Shown: positions 11,056 through 22,409 of the stretch, in pieces | Layout: each line of letters starts with the position of its first letter | Numbering within the stretch: the first letter of the stretch is position 1 | Assembly (NCBI GenBank): GCA_015680685.1 | Contig: MNCI01020785.1 | Location: forward strand, 67,885 to 131,884 | From: Gnetum montanum | Lineage: Eukaryota; Streptophyta; Gnetopsida; Gnetales; Gnetaceae | DNA: 64,000 bases | Direction of reading: 5' to 3' | Translations under genes and position numbers: made by a program | Notes under the pieces: generated by a model | What the model was told of the DNA's origin: nothing | Database searches by the model: none | What the model saw: only the letters and a program-made list of their open reading frames with translations

Positions 11056-11456
11056 CAAATTGTTGACTTTTTGGTATGTCAAAAACTTAGAAAATGTAGA
11101 ATGTGGAAAATGTGTTTGTATTGCCTTGCAGGACTAAGTGAGACCAAGAGCATGATGAGATTGGGACAATAGCAGAATCAAGAGCTTTAATGTATCAAGA
11201 CATTAGATTAGGACAAAGAGCAAATCCTAAGTTAGAATGAGAGCTATGTTGAGATGACAAGAAGAATAAGACTTCAAAATGAGAGCTACGTTGAGATGAC
11301 AAAATAAGAGCTAAAAGGAAAAGATGATAGCTAGGATTCAAATGGAGTCTACAAGTCAAATGAAGATGTTTCAAGGATTGCCGAGATGCCAAAATGACAA
11401 AGGAATGCTTCAGAAATCAAGATGATCCAGTAAAGTAGATGTATTAGAAAAATAGC

Positions 11457-11484
11457 AGATGTCTATCTTGGAGAATAGACATCT
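11457..11484. repeat. Hairpin in F LTR
   Basis: AGATGTCTAT pairs perfectly with ATAGACATCT across an 8-nt loop. Both arms are unchanged in the 3' LTR (31776-31803), where the loop differs by one base. Confidence 0.75.
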
Positions 11485-11890
11485 CATGGTAGACATCTCA
11501 CTATGAATGTCTCCACTTTCAGGTAGACATCTCTCTTGCATTGTGGCTAGTTATAGTTACACGTCTCATCCTCGAAGAAGATGCCTAAACTAGTTGTTTA
11601 ATAGTTGTTGCACAAATTTCGAGAGTTTTTGGAAACTCAAAGGGTATAATACAAAGTAAAATTCTTGGGAAAGGGCAAGTACTAATCATTGAAAGATCTA
11701 TCCTTGGCTACTCAAAGAGAATTTTCTTTAGTTCTTCATTGATTCATCATTTATATGTATTGTATTGTATGTAGTGAGCTTTAATTGCAAGGACTCTGTA
11801 AATCAAGTTACACTCTTTAGTTGATCTTTTTCTTTCTTTCTTTATAGCCCTGTGGGGTTGATGTGCTTTTTGTAGGAAGGCATCTTTGTT

Positions 11891-12100
11891 GAGCTTGTCG
11901 GGACCTTGTGAGGTTGAGTGGTTTTGCAATGTCACAACACTTTGATGTGGAGCTCATGTTTTGTAAAGGTTGTTCGATCTTTTAAACCACATTTTGAGCT
12001 TGTTAATACCTTGCAAGGTCGAGTGGTTTCACAGTGATGAAACACTCTAAAGCAGAGCTCAAATCTTGTAAAGGTTGTGGCGTCCTTCAAACCACATTTT
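11891..12100 (+). repeat. 105-bp tandem duplication in F LTR
   Basis: Two units start GAGCTTGT at 11891 and 11996; each contains an AAGGTTGT block and ends CCACATTTT. The 3' LTR carries the same two units from about 32208 and 32315, so the duplication predates insertion. Confidence 0.75.
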
Positions 12101-12257
12101 TGAAGCAACAAAGTCCAGAGGTGTGCACAGATTCTACCCTTCGAGTGTGGACGTACCCAAGTTTGGAAATCATGTAAAAATTATGTTTGATTTTGATGGT
12201 TGTAGTAATTTTAATTGGGGAACTTATTCAACCCTGCTTCTAAGTTCTTGATCCACA

Positions 12258-12275
12258 AGTGGTATTGGAGCCTGG
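12258..12275 (+). other. Primer binding site of element F
   Basis: TGGTATTGGAGCCTGG, two bases after the LTR, matches the complement of plant initiator tRNA-Met (TGGTATCAGAGCCTGG) with two changes. Confidence 0.8.
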
Positions 12276-12441
12276 TACTCCTAGTTTTGAGCATAACAAC
12301 TTAGGAGTGAATGATGGGAGGATCATACATCAAGTCACCAATATTCAATGAGGTTACCATGAAGTGTTGGAAGACTCTCAAATGAAAGAGTTCTTCAAGT
12401 ACATAAGGTTCTTAGTTTGGGCATTCATCTTGGATGGATGT
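12276..12441 (+). pseudogene. Start of copia gag (element F), cut by element E
   Basis: From the ATG near 12313 the frame reads MGGSYIKSPIFNE, then WKTL and, after a frame slip, FKYIRFLVWAFILDG. This is the usual opening of copia Gag (S-P-x-F-N-x-x-N-Y-x-x-W-K). It stops where element E inserted and resumes at 27845. Stops and frame slips make it non-functional. Confidence 0.6.
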
Positions 12442-13063
12442 TGTCACATTCCCATTTCCAAATGATGCTGTTGCATAATGAAGATGGTGTTGTTACATCC
12501 CCATTCCCAAATGATGTTGCTGCATAACAAAGATGGTGCATCTTCATAATAAGTGTTATTGTTATCTTAACAAGACTTGAAAGGATAGTTGTAACTGAGA
12601 CTTGAAAGGGCATGTTTTAATAACAGATGTGTTTCTTGAAGTAACCTTTGGGGATTTGACCTAGGGCATTTATACCTAGGCTTAGAGGTTGTGCTAGCAT
12701 GAAGTGGTGGAGCTACTATAGGCAAGTCATGAGAGCCAGGTGAAGTGGGACAAAAAGTGGACTGGTCATCCCTTCTGGTCAGGTTATAGGCCTAACCATG
12801 GTGGCAATGCTGGATTGCCTCTAAGGGATAGATGCTAAAGAAAGAAAACTCTAAGGAACACTCTTAGAGCACAATCAGGATATGCTATTCCCTATCAATA
12901 AAGCATTCTTTTCTTTCTCTTTCTACATTTTCCCTATTATTTTCTTTATACATAATGTTGAATATCACATATATTTTGCATTTCGTAGATTTTTTCATAC
13001 ACATAATGTCTAATATATTGTATATTTGATGTTTGCCATGACATATGGGGATGGGATGTCTTA
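12442..13063 (+). repeat. 5' LTR of element E
   Basis: 622 bp starting TGTCACATTCCC and ending GATGTCTTA. It is longer than the 560-bp right LTR mainly because a block of about 55 bp (CATYCCCATTYCCAAATGATG...GATGGTG) is duplicated near its start. Confidence 0.8.
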
Positions 13064-13065
13064 AT

Positions 13066-13077
13066 TGGTATTAGAAC
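13066..13077 (+). other. Primer binding site of element E
   Basis: TGGTATTAGAAC lies two bases inside the 5' LTR and matches the complement of initiator tRNA-Met (TGGTATCAGAGC) with two C/G-to-T/A changes. Confidence 0.7.
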
Positions 13078-15009
13078 AAACCATGATCTAAGGGCCATTC
13101 AGAACCATGGATTGACTACAACCTAATGATGAACCACAGAGCCATGAACTCTAAAGAATCATGGACCACCAACCAACAAAATTCTTTCATGAATATCATT
13201 TACCAATGAAGATTTGATCATGCCTCATCAAGATTTATCAATTACAAGAGATGTTGGTAAGACAATGATACACTAGTCCAAGTAACTCTTAACCATATTA
13301 ATACTATAATTATCAATTGATTAGGGTCATTGTTGAATTTCTTTCAAGAAAGTTAGTAACCATGACTGAAATTGATCTTGTTTTTGTTAAAATTCACTAT
13401 CCAAATAATCTAGAAGACCTCAAGTTACCATATGTCAACTTAGAAATGTTAGTTCAACAAAATAGGCAATTTGGTCTTTTTAATTCCTAAAAAATCAACT
13501 TCATTTTAAACCATAAGACTATGTCCAATGCATAGTACTCATGAAGACAATTCCAATGGTACAAATTTCGTCTCGATTGGACCTACGATTTGGGAGATAT
13601 TGATGTTTAAAGTTTCTCATTTTGCTTGCATTTAAATAATATTAAATTATTATTTAAAAAAATGTAAAAAATTTAGGGTCAAGAATTAAACTCAGAATTT
13701 CTATTTATCCATATTGAACCTCCACCTTATCATTGGCTAAATTGCCATGTCAATGGCCGAAGCAAAGATAAAATAATAATAAAAGGTTAAAAAAAAAATC
13801 TCTAAAATACTTATCAAGCAGGAGGTCATAGGTTTGACCTCACACCTTAGAATGTTTATAATAATATATAAAAAATCCCTTTTGGGTAGGCTGTGATCAG
13901 CCTTATTGCTAGTCGTGGCAAGGTCGACAATAATTGAGCCTATCGCACAATGCCATAGCCAGCCCTAAAGGGGGTTGGAAAAAAGGCTATCTTGCCTCTT
14001 ATGTGCCTCTTGCTCCCATGTGTGTCGCTAAACCTCCAACCCCCCTCCCCCCTTTGACCCTTTTGCATGCATGCCATTACGCTCTTCTCCTCCCCCCTTG
14101 TGTGCCATGCTTACCAACCTATTGCTTTTGCAATCCTCCACCCACCACTGCTACTCAATTTCACTACCACCCTATGTGCCACGATGCTCCACCCTGCCGC
14201 CTCCTCTCCAGCATGCGCCACCACCTTCATATGTGCTTGCATCATTTTCCTGCTTGTTGTTTTCACAGTAGAAACCCTTGTTACGTTTTTTGTAGCCAGT
14301 GTTGATTGCACCACAACTGCTCATCGGTGCTGTGGATCATCGCCTCTCATGTTGTAGATCATTGCCTACTATGCCTTAGAGCATTGCCTCCCATGCCTTT
14401 GATCATCACCTCTTATGCTGCAGGTCATTGCCTCTCACGCTATCAACCATTGCCCTTCTTTGTGTTGTAAATCATCACCTCTTCTAGTAGGATGCATCAT
14501 GCCAGCCCTGTTCGATGAGATGCCTCAATAGAAGTTGTGCAAGTCCTGCAAGGGACATGCAAGCTAGTGATGGATTGCATGGGTCCTAGAAAGGGCTGCG
14601 CAAGCCCAGTGGATGGTTGCATGGACCTTGAGATGGGTCATGCATGCCTAGTGAAGGCCTTAAAAATGACACCACCAACCTCTTACCATTGTGGCTGTGC
14701 ACACCATCTTGCAACCTTACTGCCTAGCCGTTGTGCCCATCACCACAATGCCTAGCCATCGATGTTACCCAATAGCCACCTAGGCCACTATTAGTGCACC
14801 ACCACGACCATTGCCATGAAACTACAAATTTTCTGTCACCTGAGGAAAAATTTTAAATTGCCTGTCAATTGACAGAAACATTTAAAATTTTCGTCAAGTG
14901 ACTAAAAATTTAAAATTCCATTTCTAAACCATTAGTTCAAATTTAAAATGGCAATTTTTTTTTGAAAATAGAATTTGGAGTGTTGGTAGCAACTTAGATA
15001 AAAATTTTG
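13078..15009. other. Element E interior, no recognised gene
   Basis: 13078-13490 has a short protein-like stretch (LEDLKLPYVNLEMLVQQN near 13420) without a known domain. 13795-13850 contains a B-box-like AGGTTTGACCTC of possible tRNA origin. 13990-14830 is C/T-rich and low in complexity, with repeated GATCATTGCCTC words; its open frames (13934-14357) look compositional. A 14-bp palindrome, CTGTCAATTGACAG, lies at 14863-14876, beside repeats of TTTAAAATT. Confidence 0.4.
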
Positions 15010-15081
15010 TAATTAAGCACGCTCGTTTTGGAGTAGAACTAGGATGGGTGACCTCTTGAAAAGTTTTGTTTTTCGTGCCAA
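15010..15081 (+). repeat. 5S rRNA-derived fragment
   Basis: Over about 70 bp this matches the 3' two thirds of plant 5S rRNA. AATTAAGCACGCTCG corresponds to the internal A-box region, and GTAGAACTAGGATGGGTGAC corresponds to the intermediate element and C box (GTAGTACTAGGATGGGTGAC in 5S). The 5' part of 5S is missing. It lies inside element E rather than in an rDNA repeat. Cassandra-type TRIM elements carry 5S sequence in their LTRs, so a Cassandra relic is one explanation; an inserted or captured 5S copy is another. Confidence 0.75.
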
Positions 15082-15649
15082 AGGTCCTCGATCTCAAAAG
15101 CCATAATTTTTAATTCTAAAAGCCTTTTTCAATGAATGAAGAGTTATTTCCTATCGTTTTCAACCTTCTAGACATAATGCCAAAGTTAGATCCATCCTAG
15201 GAAATCCAAAAAATTAGTTTTTACCCCTTGCTTGATATAGTGCCTAAAGACCCTCAAAGTTTAATTTTAGCATAACTCAAGCATACGGTATTCTTTTTTC
15301 ACATATGAATAGTCATTTCCAACAAATTTCACCCTTCTAAACTTAATGGTGAGGTTAAATTTATCATCTATACATCAAATAATTTGATAATATCATAAAT
15401 TTAACCCTTTGGGCTTTAGGATTTAGTGCTTAACCTTTGCAGATAACCTTAAGATCACTATGGCATGTCATTAGTTACATTGGTGGAGTCAATGTTCTTA
15501 GGTGGGGTAGAAAGGCTATTAAGATTTAGATAATGTGGTTGATATTACTAAAATTATATAATGTAGTTAAATATTATAAAAATTAGTTGAAGAATGTATT
15601 AGTATTAGTTGATTATTAGTTGATGAATCAATTGGTGTATCAGTTGAAG
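15082..15649. other. Element E interior, unassigned
   Basis: AT-rich sequence between the 5S-like piece and the CCR4 pseudogene. Repeated AGTTGATGAATCA-like words occur at 15600-15665. No gene is recognised. Confidence 0.4.
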
Positions 15650-16583
15650 AATCAGTTGATGAAACAGAATGGTTTTCAACGATTAAAAAGATGTATATCA
15701 ATTTGTCTTGCAAGCAAAGCATATGACAGAACAATAGGGAGAGTCATAATCTTATTTACACAAGGTGTAAGATACTCGTGAAGAGAAATAATCTAAAGAA
15801 GAATCCAAGAATGAGAATAAAAGTTGCAACATATAGCATGCTTATAAGATCCTTATCAAGTGATAAACAACATCTATTATGTCCATTGTGGGCCTTAGAT
15901 TGGCATGAATATTGATATCCATGTATTTTAGTAGAATTACAAGATTTTGATGTTGATGTTTTATGCCTACAAGAAGTCTTGCCATGGGAGTTTCTATACC
16001 AATTCCAATTGGATTTAGAAAAGATGGGATACAAAGGTATTTATAAGCAAAAAGGTTCTTGTGGAAGTTTTTCTTTCAAGTCATATAGATTAGCTTATTA
16101 TAGAAATTACAACATGGATGGTTGCGTGATCATTTATAAAGAAGTCAAGTTTGAATTAGTATAAAGATTTGAATGGAATTTAGAAAATATTATTTTCAAA
16201 ATTCTAGAACTTCAAACCATGGAAAGGAAAGAATAGTCAAGATTTCAGAACAATCACATAGCCTTGTTAGTGATTCTAAAAGTTCATCTATCAAGAAAAT
16301 GTGTATGCATGGTTAACACACATTTAATTGCCAAACCAACATGTTTAGATGTTAGACTATGTTAAGAACAATACTTGATTAAACAAATAGAAGAAAGTTT
16401 GAAGAATAAGTTATTCCTAAGTTATAATGATCAAGTTCCATTTATTCTTTGTGGAGACTTCAATGCAAAAGTTGGAAGTGGTGTCTATCAATTCTTAAAA
16501 TATGGATGTGTTAAAGAATCCTTGGAAGATGAACTTGATTTGAAGAAGATGTTTCCATCAATTCAACATGCAATTTCATTGGT
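15650..16583 (+). pseudogene. CCR4-type deadenylase pseudogene, 5' part
   Basis: CCR4 proteins are Mg-dependent endonuclease/exonuclease/phosphatase (EEP) enzymes that shorten mRNA poly(A) tails in the CCR4-NOT complex. One frame from about 15800 to 16583 reads, without frameshift or intron, CPLWALDWHEY, then DVDVLCLQEV (metal-binding Glu codon 15973-15975), DGCVIIYK, NHIALLVILK, VNTHL, and FILCGDFNAKVGSGVYQFL (GDFN at 16453-16464). This is the motif order of plant CCR4. Several stops (near 15910, 16162, 16234 and 16363) disable it. Plant CCR4 genes have many introns, so this is probably a processed copy. The N-terminal leucine-rich repeats are absent and similarity before 15800 is weak. Element A interrupts it at 16584 and it resumes at 26497. 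Confidence 0.75.
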
Positions 16584-17396
16584 TGATGAGTGGCGAGGTA
16601 CCCCTACACTCAACCATATGAATATGAGCATCTCACGCACGATCTGGTCGAACTCCAAGGACTAAGTGCTTACGCGCCCTAATGGAACACTAAAGGTTAA
16701 TCAATCACTGTCTTCCCAAACTTACTTGTATTGTCACGATTGTATGGTTAAGTAAGTTTGAGGTATGTGATTTTTATATCTTTTATCTTTTAATGTCTTT
16801 ACATTAAGAGGGAGAGGGTGAAGAGAGCTAAATGACTAACTTTCATTAACTATTCACTAACTAAGTTCTAATTATCCTAGCACCAGTATTCGTTTCCACT
16901 TGCCACATGCATCATGAACCAGTGTAACGCTGCTAGGATTGCCAAACGCTAATCGTTATTGGGTTACCAAGTGCTACACACATGCTTGAAGCGGTCATAC
17001 TGAGTGCACTTAACTAGGAGAGTCAAGGGTTGAGAGAGATTAATTATCTAGTAAAGAAATTAAACATTTAACAATAATTAATTCCTATTTAGCTTAGTCC
17101 ACATGTTACAAGGTTTATCAGAAAGTTTGTCTTTATTTCCGTACACAAATGTGTGCTCAGGTACAATTTGCTCGAATAAAGATCTGTTCACTTTAAGACT
17201 CCTACTGCAGGCACATGGAAATTATTCTAACTCTAGAATGGTAAAACTACTATAGCTTGGCTAAGGGTCTAACTCTAGATGATTGAACAAGGGAAAGCCA
17301 CCTCTTATTTATAGACATTGTGGCAGGCCGCGATATCATGTACGCGATATCGCAGGGGCAGACGCGATATTGCGTATGCGATATCACGTTTCATCA
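16584..17396 (-). repeat. 3' LTR of element A (left)
   Basis: Begins TGATGAGTGGCG and ends CATCA on the plus strand. On the minus strand the U3 is only about 70-80 bp, made of GATATC palindromes, ahead of a TATAAATAAGAGG box near 17305-17318. A GGGGGTA polypurine tract (17397-17404, minus strand) adjoins it. Confidence 0.9.
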
Positions 17397-19290
17397 TACC
17401 CCCATGATTAAATGAAAACTTGTCCTCGAGTTCCTTACAAAATATTGGGAAGGTATGGGATTATTGACTGGAATGACACTAATGGTGAATGAGATGACAT
17501 GTGAATGGATCATCATTACAATACATGAAAAAATTAGTGTTCATGATAACAAGGGTGAACACTATACACATTTGACATTCAACCTTATTTGGCAGTTGAG
17601 AGAAAAGAGAGAAGAGAGAGAGAGAAGAAGAAGTCTGTTGCTGCCGACACTAAGATTGCGCCTTTCGTTGTCCATCCATAAGTGTGCCATCAATCTTGTT
17701 CCTTGCATGACTGCTCCAGCACCAGTCCATTCCAAGTGTTTCCTCCAGCACCAGTCCATTCCAAGTGTTTCCTCTAGCACCAGTCCATTGTTGTATGATT
17801 GCCATCTACACACACAACACAGTCTCATATTAGCAAGGGTAAATAAATCACCATGCAATTGATACCTTGCCTCGATGTACGGTCTATTGGCTGAGTTGTG
17901 ATATGGAAAATATGGATTCTAGAGATATAACATTGGTGGCTACCCAAGGTGTAAGGGTTTAGAGAAAATCAAAAAAATTGGACTAGGACCCCCATGACTG
18001 AGAGCGAACCTCCGGTAGCGAGAGAATGGAAAAAGGTAAGGAATAAGAAAGATGGAGAAAAGAAACAATGGAAGTGCTGATAAAATGGATGTCAGGGATG
18101 GAGATGAATAAAATAAATGTTGATTGTGAAAATGTTTAAGGGAAAGAAATTAACGGATGGACCAAATAGGAATGCTAGGGGGTCCTCCCCAAAGCAGGCT
18201 CATGCCTTTAATGCCCTAACAATCCCACATTCAAAGAGTCCATAGGCTTTGGAAATGCCATTTGGAAACAAGAGTTAAAGTCTTAACCACAATAATTTAC
18301 CAAAAAGAAAACAATGCATCAACAAAAATATGGACTATTGATACAACCGACAATGAGGTGGAAAATGGAGAAAGAATGATGAGGAGAAAAGAATGGAATG
18401 GAGTCCCAAGAACAAGGTGGTGTATAGCCCCTTGTGTAGTTATAATTAATGTAACTTAGTAGATCTCATTCCAAATCAAGCCTCAAACAATCCACATCCA
18501 GTGACTTCGCATTAATACACTTGGCCAATCCATCCACTTGAAGTAATAAGAATTCTTACGCCAAAAAGTCACCACCATTCCGACGAAATGAAAAAGGAGA
18601 AAGTAAGAAGCGAGAAGGGGCCTTAGTTAGAGGGAACATGTTTATTTAGTTCCATAACCAGTGCTTTTAGAATAGATGATTATTTCGTCTAAGGGGTGTG
18701 CTTTGAATTCTCACTGTTTTTTTTTGTTTTTGCATGAGAACCACACCATGTAAAGACTTTTTTATTTTTATTGGCTCATCTTCCCGATAATGGAGCAACG
18801 TCGGAATGGTAAGGAAAACCCAAGAAGAAAACATTGAAGCACCCAAGAGAATAGCCAACAAAAATGCATGAAATCCCTTTGAAGTCACACTCTTTTCAAT
18901 CCTTGAGTCCTTCTATAGTTTGAGAAATGCATAGTCACCAATTCATTGATAGTTCTTATTATTAAGAAAGGGACTATACATATCGAAGCCAAGAGAGACC
19001 ATAGAAATTCATGGATGCATGGATGACATGGACTCATTACCTGTTATATGAAAAGAGCCATACCTTAGTATCAACATTATAACTCAAAGGTAAAAACCAA
19101 ACATTGGCAATGAATAGAATACGGTTCATACCACCATCAGGAGTACTTATTAGGTGATGAACTTGACAAAATAGATAAACACACAAATAAATGAAAAGGT
19201 ATGAACAATGTTGCAAAAAAAAAAAAAACAAGAAAAGTTAAAGAAATTTGTAAAAAAAAAACTTAAAAAGGAACTGAGGGTTGTGATTAA
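17397..19290 (-). other. 3' domain of element A between integrase and LTR
   Basis: About 1.9 kb conserved with 35734-37700 of element A2 (for example CCTCCCCAAAG, GAGTCCRTAGGC and the AACTCGAGGACAAGTTTTC block next to the LTR). Mostly non-coding apart from the hydrophobic ORF remnants at 18667-19231. The plus-strand ORF 17455-17862 is not conserved in A2 and is treated as chance. Confidence 0.6.
18667..19231 (-). pseudogene. Hydrophobic ORF after integrase (element A), possibly env-like
   Basis: Two short minus-strand frames (19231-19037 and 18888-18667) correspond to the two halves of the 115-codon ORF at 37479-37132 in A2, sharing a VDTKxW motif and a GFxAFxxAILL motif. The product is rich in Phe/Leu/Ile/Trp, with stretches long enough to span a membrane. 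Athila elements are known for an env-like ORF in this position, so a remnant of that kind is plausible. Length, signal peptide and cleavage site cannot be judged. Here the frame is broken between the halves. Confidence 0.4.
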
Positions 19291-20470
19291 TCAGCATAGG
19301 TGGCCATCTCCCCCATGACTAAGTTGGATGGAGGAGATCTGAAATAGTGAGCGAGGTCGTCCTCTCTCAGAGGTATTATGTGCACTGGTTGTTCTAAGTT
19401 CATGGAAGGGTTTGGTTTCTTGCACATTGACTAGTAATTTCTTATCAGGGCTTTCAGGTTTGTATATAGTCATGGCCCTTGAGGAAAAGGTTGTATGAAT
19501 GATGTAAGGTCTTTCCCACAATGTTTGAAATTTTGTGCGTTGTGGCACATGTGTGGGGTTCCAGTAAAATACCTTATCTCCTGGTTGGTACTTAACCTTT
19601 CAAATTTTTAAGTCATGATGTTGTTTGTTATGTGCTTTGTGCAACTCATTTGATGACAGGGCAACCAATTGATTTTTGTCTAGCACATTTAGAGTTGCCA
19701 ATCTTTGTTTTTGTGCTAGATCAAGGTCAAGGTGGAGGTCACACGCCATGAATAGTATATGGAGCTCAGTTTGAATTGGAAGCTTTGGAAGTTTTTCGTA
19801 TACTAACTCAAAGGGAGAATAGCCTATAGGGAGTTTCCATGTGGAGCCGTATTCCCAAAGAGCAACATTCAGTTTAGTGCTCCAATCTCGCCTATATTTG
19901 GTAATTGTTCTTGTTAATATTTTAGTAATCTCCCGGTTAGTGACCTCGGCTTGGCCATTAGCTTGGGGGTGATAAGGTGTAGCCAATTTATGTTCAACCC
20001 CTAAGCGTTGCATCAACTTTCGAAAGGTTGCACCCATGAAGTGTGTTCCATTATCTGAGATAAGTGCATGTGGCACACCAAACCTATTTATGACTTGTTG
20101 TTGCATAAATTGTGCAACGGTAGATGATGTGTAGTCCGTAACAATAGCTGCCTTAGCCCATTTCATTAGATAGTCAACAACAACAATGATGTAAGCTTTT
20201 CCATTTGACATTGGTATAATGGGCCCCATAAAGTCTATTCCCTAAATGTCGAAGGGTTCTAAGGATTGAATCCATTGTTGCAGATTCTCAATTCTAGCAG
20301 TCATTCCCCCATCACATTGACAACACTCGTAGGATTGGACAAATTGATGGGCATCCCAAAATAATGTTGGCCAGTAATATCTTGTGAGTAGGATCTTAGT
20401 AGTCATTCATCTCCTTGCATAGTGACCCCCACAAGGGCCCTCATGAGCATCTTGGAGAACTCTTAGTTGG
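19291..20470 (-). pseudogene. Integrase of element A
   Basis: The zinc-binding part (about 20450-20290) retains GGH and a CCQC cysteine pair. The open frame 20229-19600 holds the catalytic core with VVVDY (D19), ISDNGTHF (D59) and GQAEVTNRE (E95), spacing D-39-D-35-E, the canonical DD35E. The 19548-19291 frame is the C-terminal domain, with WERPYII in place of the usual W-x-GPY. The Trp of DIWGIDFMGP is TAG and a stop separates core and C-terminal frames, so it is inactive. Integrase after RT/RNase H defines Ty3/gypsy order. Confidence 0.85.
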
Positions 20471-20689
20471 TCCACATCGGGCACACACCATCGAACCAAG
20501 CCACCAGGATAGAATTTGTAAAGTTGTCCATTGATCTCCATGAATTACTTGGCTCTGTGAAGAAACTGTTGTTTCTTCCTAAAGTCCAACTCCTGCGGTG
20601 TTTGTTGGGAAAGGAGATAGGTGAGAATGCTACTATACCAATTCGTTTCCATGGGTTGGTTATTCACTACACCGGCAAAGAGGGCTTTA

Positions 20690-22244
20690 TCAGAAAAATG
20701 ATTGGATATGACATATTCATCCTCTTTTCTATCCCAGTGCAACTGAGATAAATGATTTGCAACTACATTCTCGATGCCCTTTCGATCGATCATCGTTAGA
20801 TTGAACTCCTATAGGATTACCAGCCATCATATAATATGAGGGCTAACCGTTGGCTTGTTCAGTAGGAACCTGATTGCACTATGATCCATATGGATGAACA
20901 CTTCGTAACCTAATACATAGTGCCTAAACTTATCCAGTGCAAACACTATAGCCATTAATTCTTTTTCTATAGTTGTGTAGTTAATTTGTGCACTGGAGAT
21001 ACTCCTACTTGCACAGTGGATGTACTAAGGATGTTTCTGGTCATCTAACTATGTAAGTATGACTCCCAAGGCATAATTGGACGTGTCAGTCATTATATGG
21101 AACGATCTAGACTAGTCCGGGGCTTGTAGAATGGGAGTTTCCACAAGCTTTTGTTTTAGAGTTTGGAATGCTCGTTCACATTCCCTGGTCCATTCAAATG
21201 GTGCATCCTTCTTCGTTAGTTCTACCAACGATTTGACAATCTTGGAGAAGTTCTCAATGAACCTCCTATAGTAGCTAGTGTGTCCAAGGAATGACCAAAT
21301 GTCTTTAACAGTTTTTGGTTATCGGGTGATTCCTTGGATGACCCTAACTTTATCTAGGTCTACCTCTATTCCTAAATGTGAAATATTATGCCCAAGTACT
21401 ACACCTTCTTGGACCATCAAATGGATTTTCTGCCAGTTAAGCCTTAAGTTGGTTTCTACGCATCTTTTCATCACTTTCTCTAATCAGTCCAAGGCTTGAT
21501 CAAAGCTTGTTCCATAAGTGGAGAAGTTGTCCATAAAGACTTCCACTCCATTTTCTATTTGCTGTTGGAATATGCTTAGAACTAGGCATTGAAACGTGAC
21601 AGGAGCATTGCACAAGCCAAATGGCATTTTTTTATATGTAAATGTTCCCAAGGACTGGTGAACGTTGTCTTGGCTTGATCTTCTGGTGCTATCCGTATTT
21701 GGTTGTATCCACTATAGCCATCCAGAAAACTATAATAGCGATGCCCTACTATGGTGTCTAAGACTTGGTCAACGAATGACAATGAAAAGTGATCCTTGAA
21801 TGTTGCCATGTTTAGCAACCTAAAATCTATACACACACTCCATTTGCCTTCCTTTTTAGGCACGATCACCAGAGGGCTAACCCATTCACTATCAGCGATG
21901 GGATATATGAACCCAACCTTAAGAAGTTGTTCTATTTCTTCTTTTACTAATTATTTCAATTTTGGGTTCAATCACCTCTGCGATTATTTTCGAGGTTTCA
22001 TGGAGGGGTCCATGTAAATCCTATGCTGGCATATCTTAGGATCTATTCTAGTTAACTTGGGGTATGACCAGGCAAAGGCTTTTGACCACTTGTTTATCAC
22101 TTTTAGCAATCTTTCTTTTTGTTTGGGAACAAGTCTTGCATTGATGATCACAGATTTTCCATTTTTGAGGGTCATATACTCCAGACCGGTGGCCAATGGT
22201 TTCAAATCTAGGGGCTCTTGTTTAAATCTCTCAGGAATTTCCAA
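20690..22244 (-). pseudogene. Reverse transcriptase and RNase H of element A
   Basis: RT starts with an ICQHRI stretch (22244-21984), then WSVCIDFRLLN and YYSFLDGYSGYNQI (21869-21582). The catalytic box reads FMDN: the second Asp codon is AAC at 21528-21526, whereas A2 keeps FMDD. RNase H follows (about 21110-20690), with IEKELMAIVFAL-like and NVVANHLSQL segments. Stops separate the blocks (including TGA before LNPKLK, near 21975), so no full polyprotein can be made. The best general match is the Athila lineage. Confidence 0.85.
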
Positions 22245-22409
22245 CTTCCCCTAGTTGATGTTTTCAAGGTTAAAGCTTGGAAGTTGGCAACAAACTTACT
22301 CCAGTGTGTCTATGCTTTTAATGTAAGCACTAGTTATTCCCTCAGTTAGTTCCATGCATGTTAGTGAGTTTCTCTCTTGATCAACCATTAGCCACTGGGT
22401 GTCTTCTTG

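Larger units (their letters stand above)
11061..12257 (+). repeat. 5' LTR of element F
   Basis: 1197 bp, beginning TGTTGACTTTTTGG and ending GATCCACA. It aligns with 31399-32576 from end to end. It contains several TAGACATCTC words, a hairpin at 11457-11484 and a two-copy 105-bp tandem block at 11891-12100. Confidence 0.85.

Noticed and set aside
13934-14357. Overlapping ORFs of up to 123 codons in the C-rich part of element E
   Set aside because: Open in several frames on both strands, low complexity and without domains; best explained by base composition.
17455-17862. Plus-strand ORF of 135 codons in the 3' domain of element A
   Set aside because: Not conserved in A2 and includes a duplicated TTCCAAGTGTTTCCTC block; probably chance.
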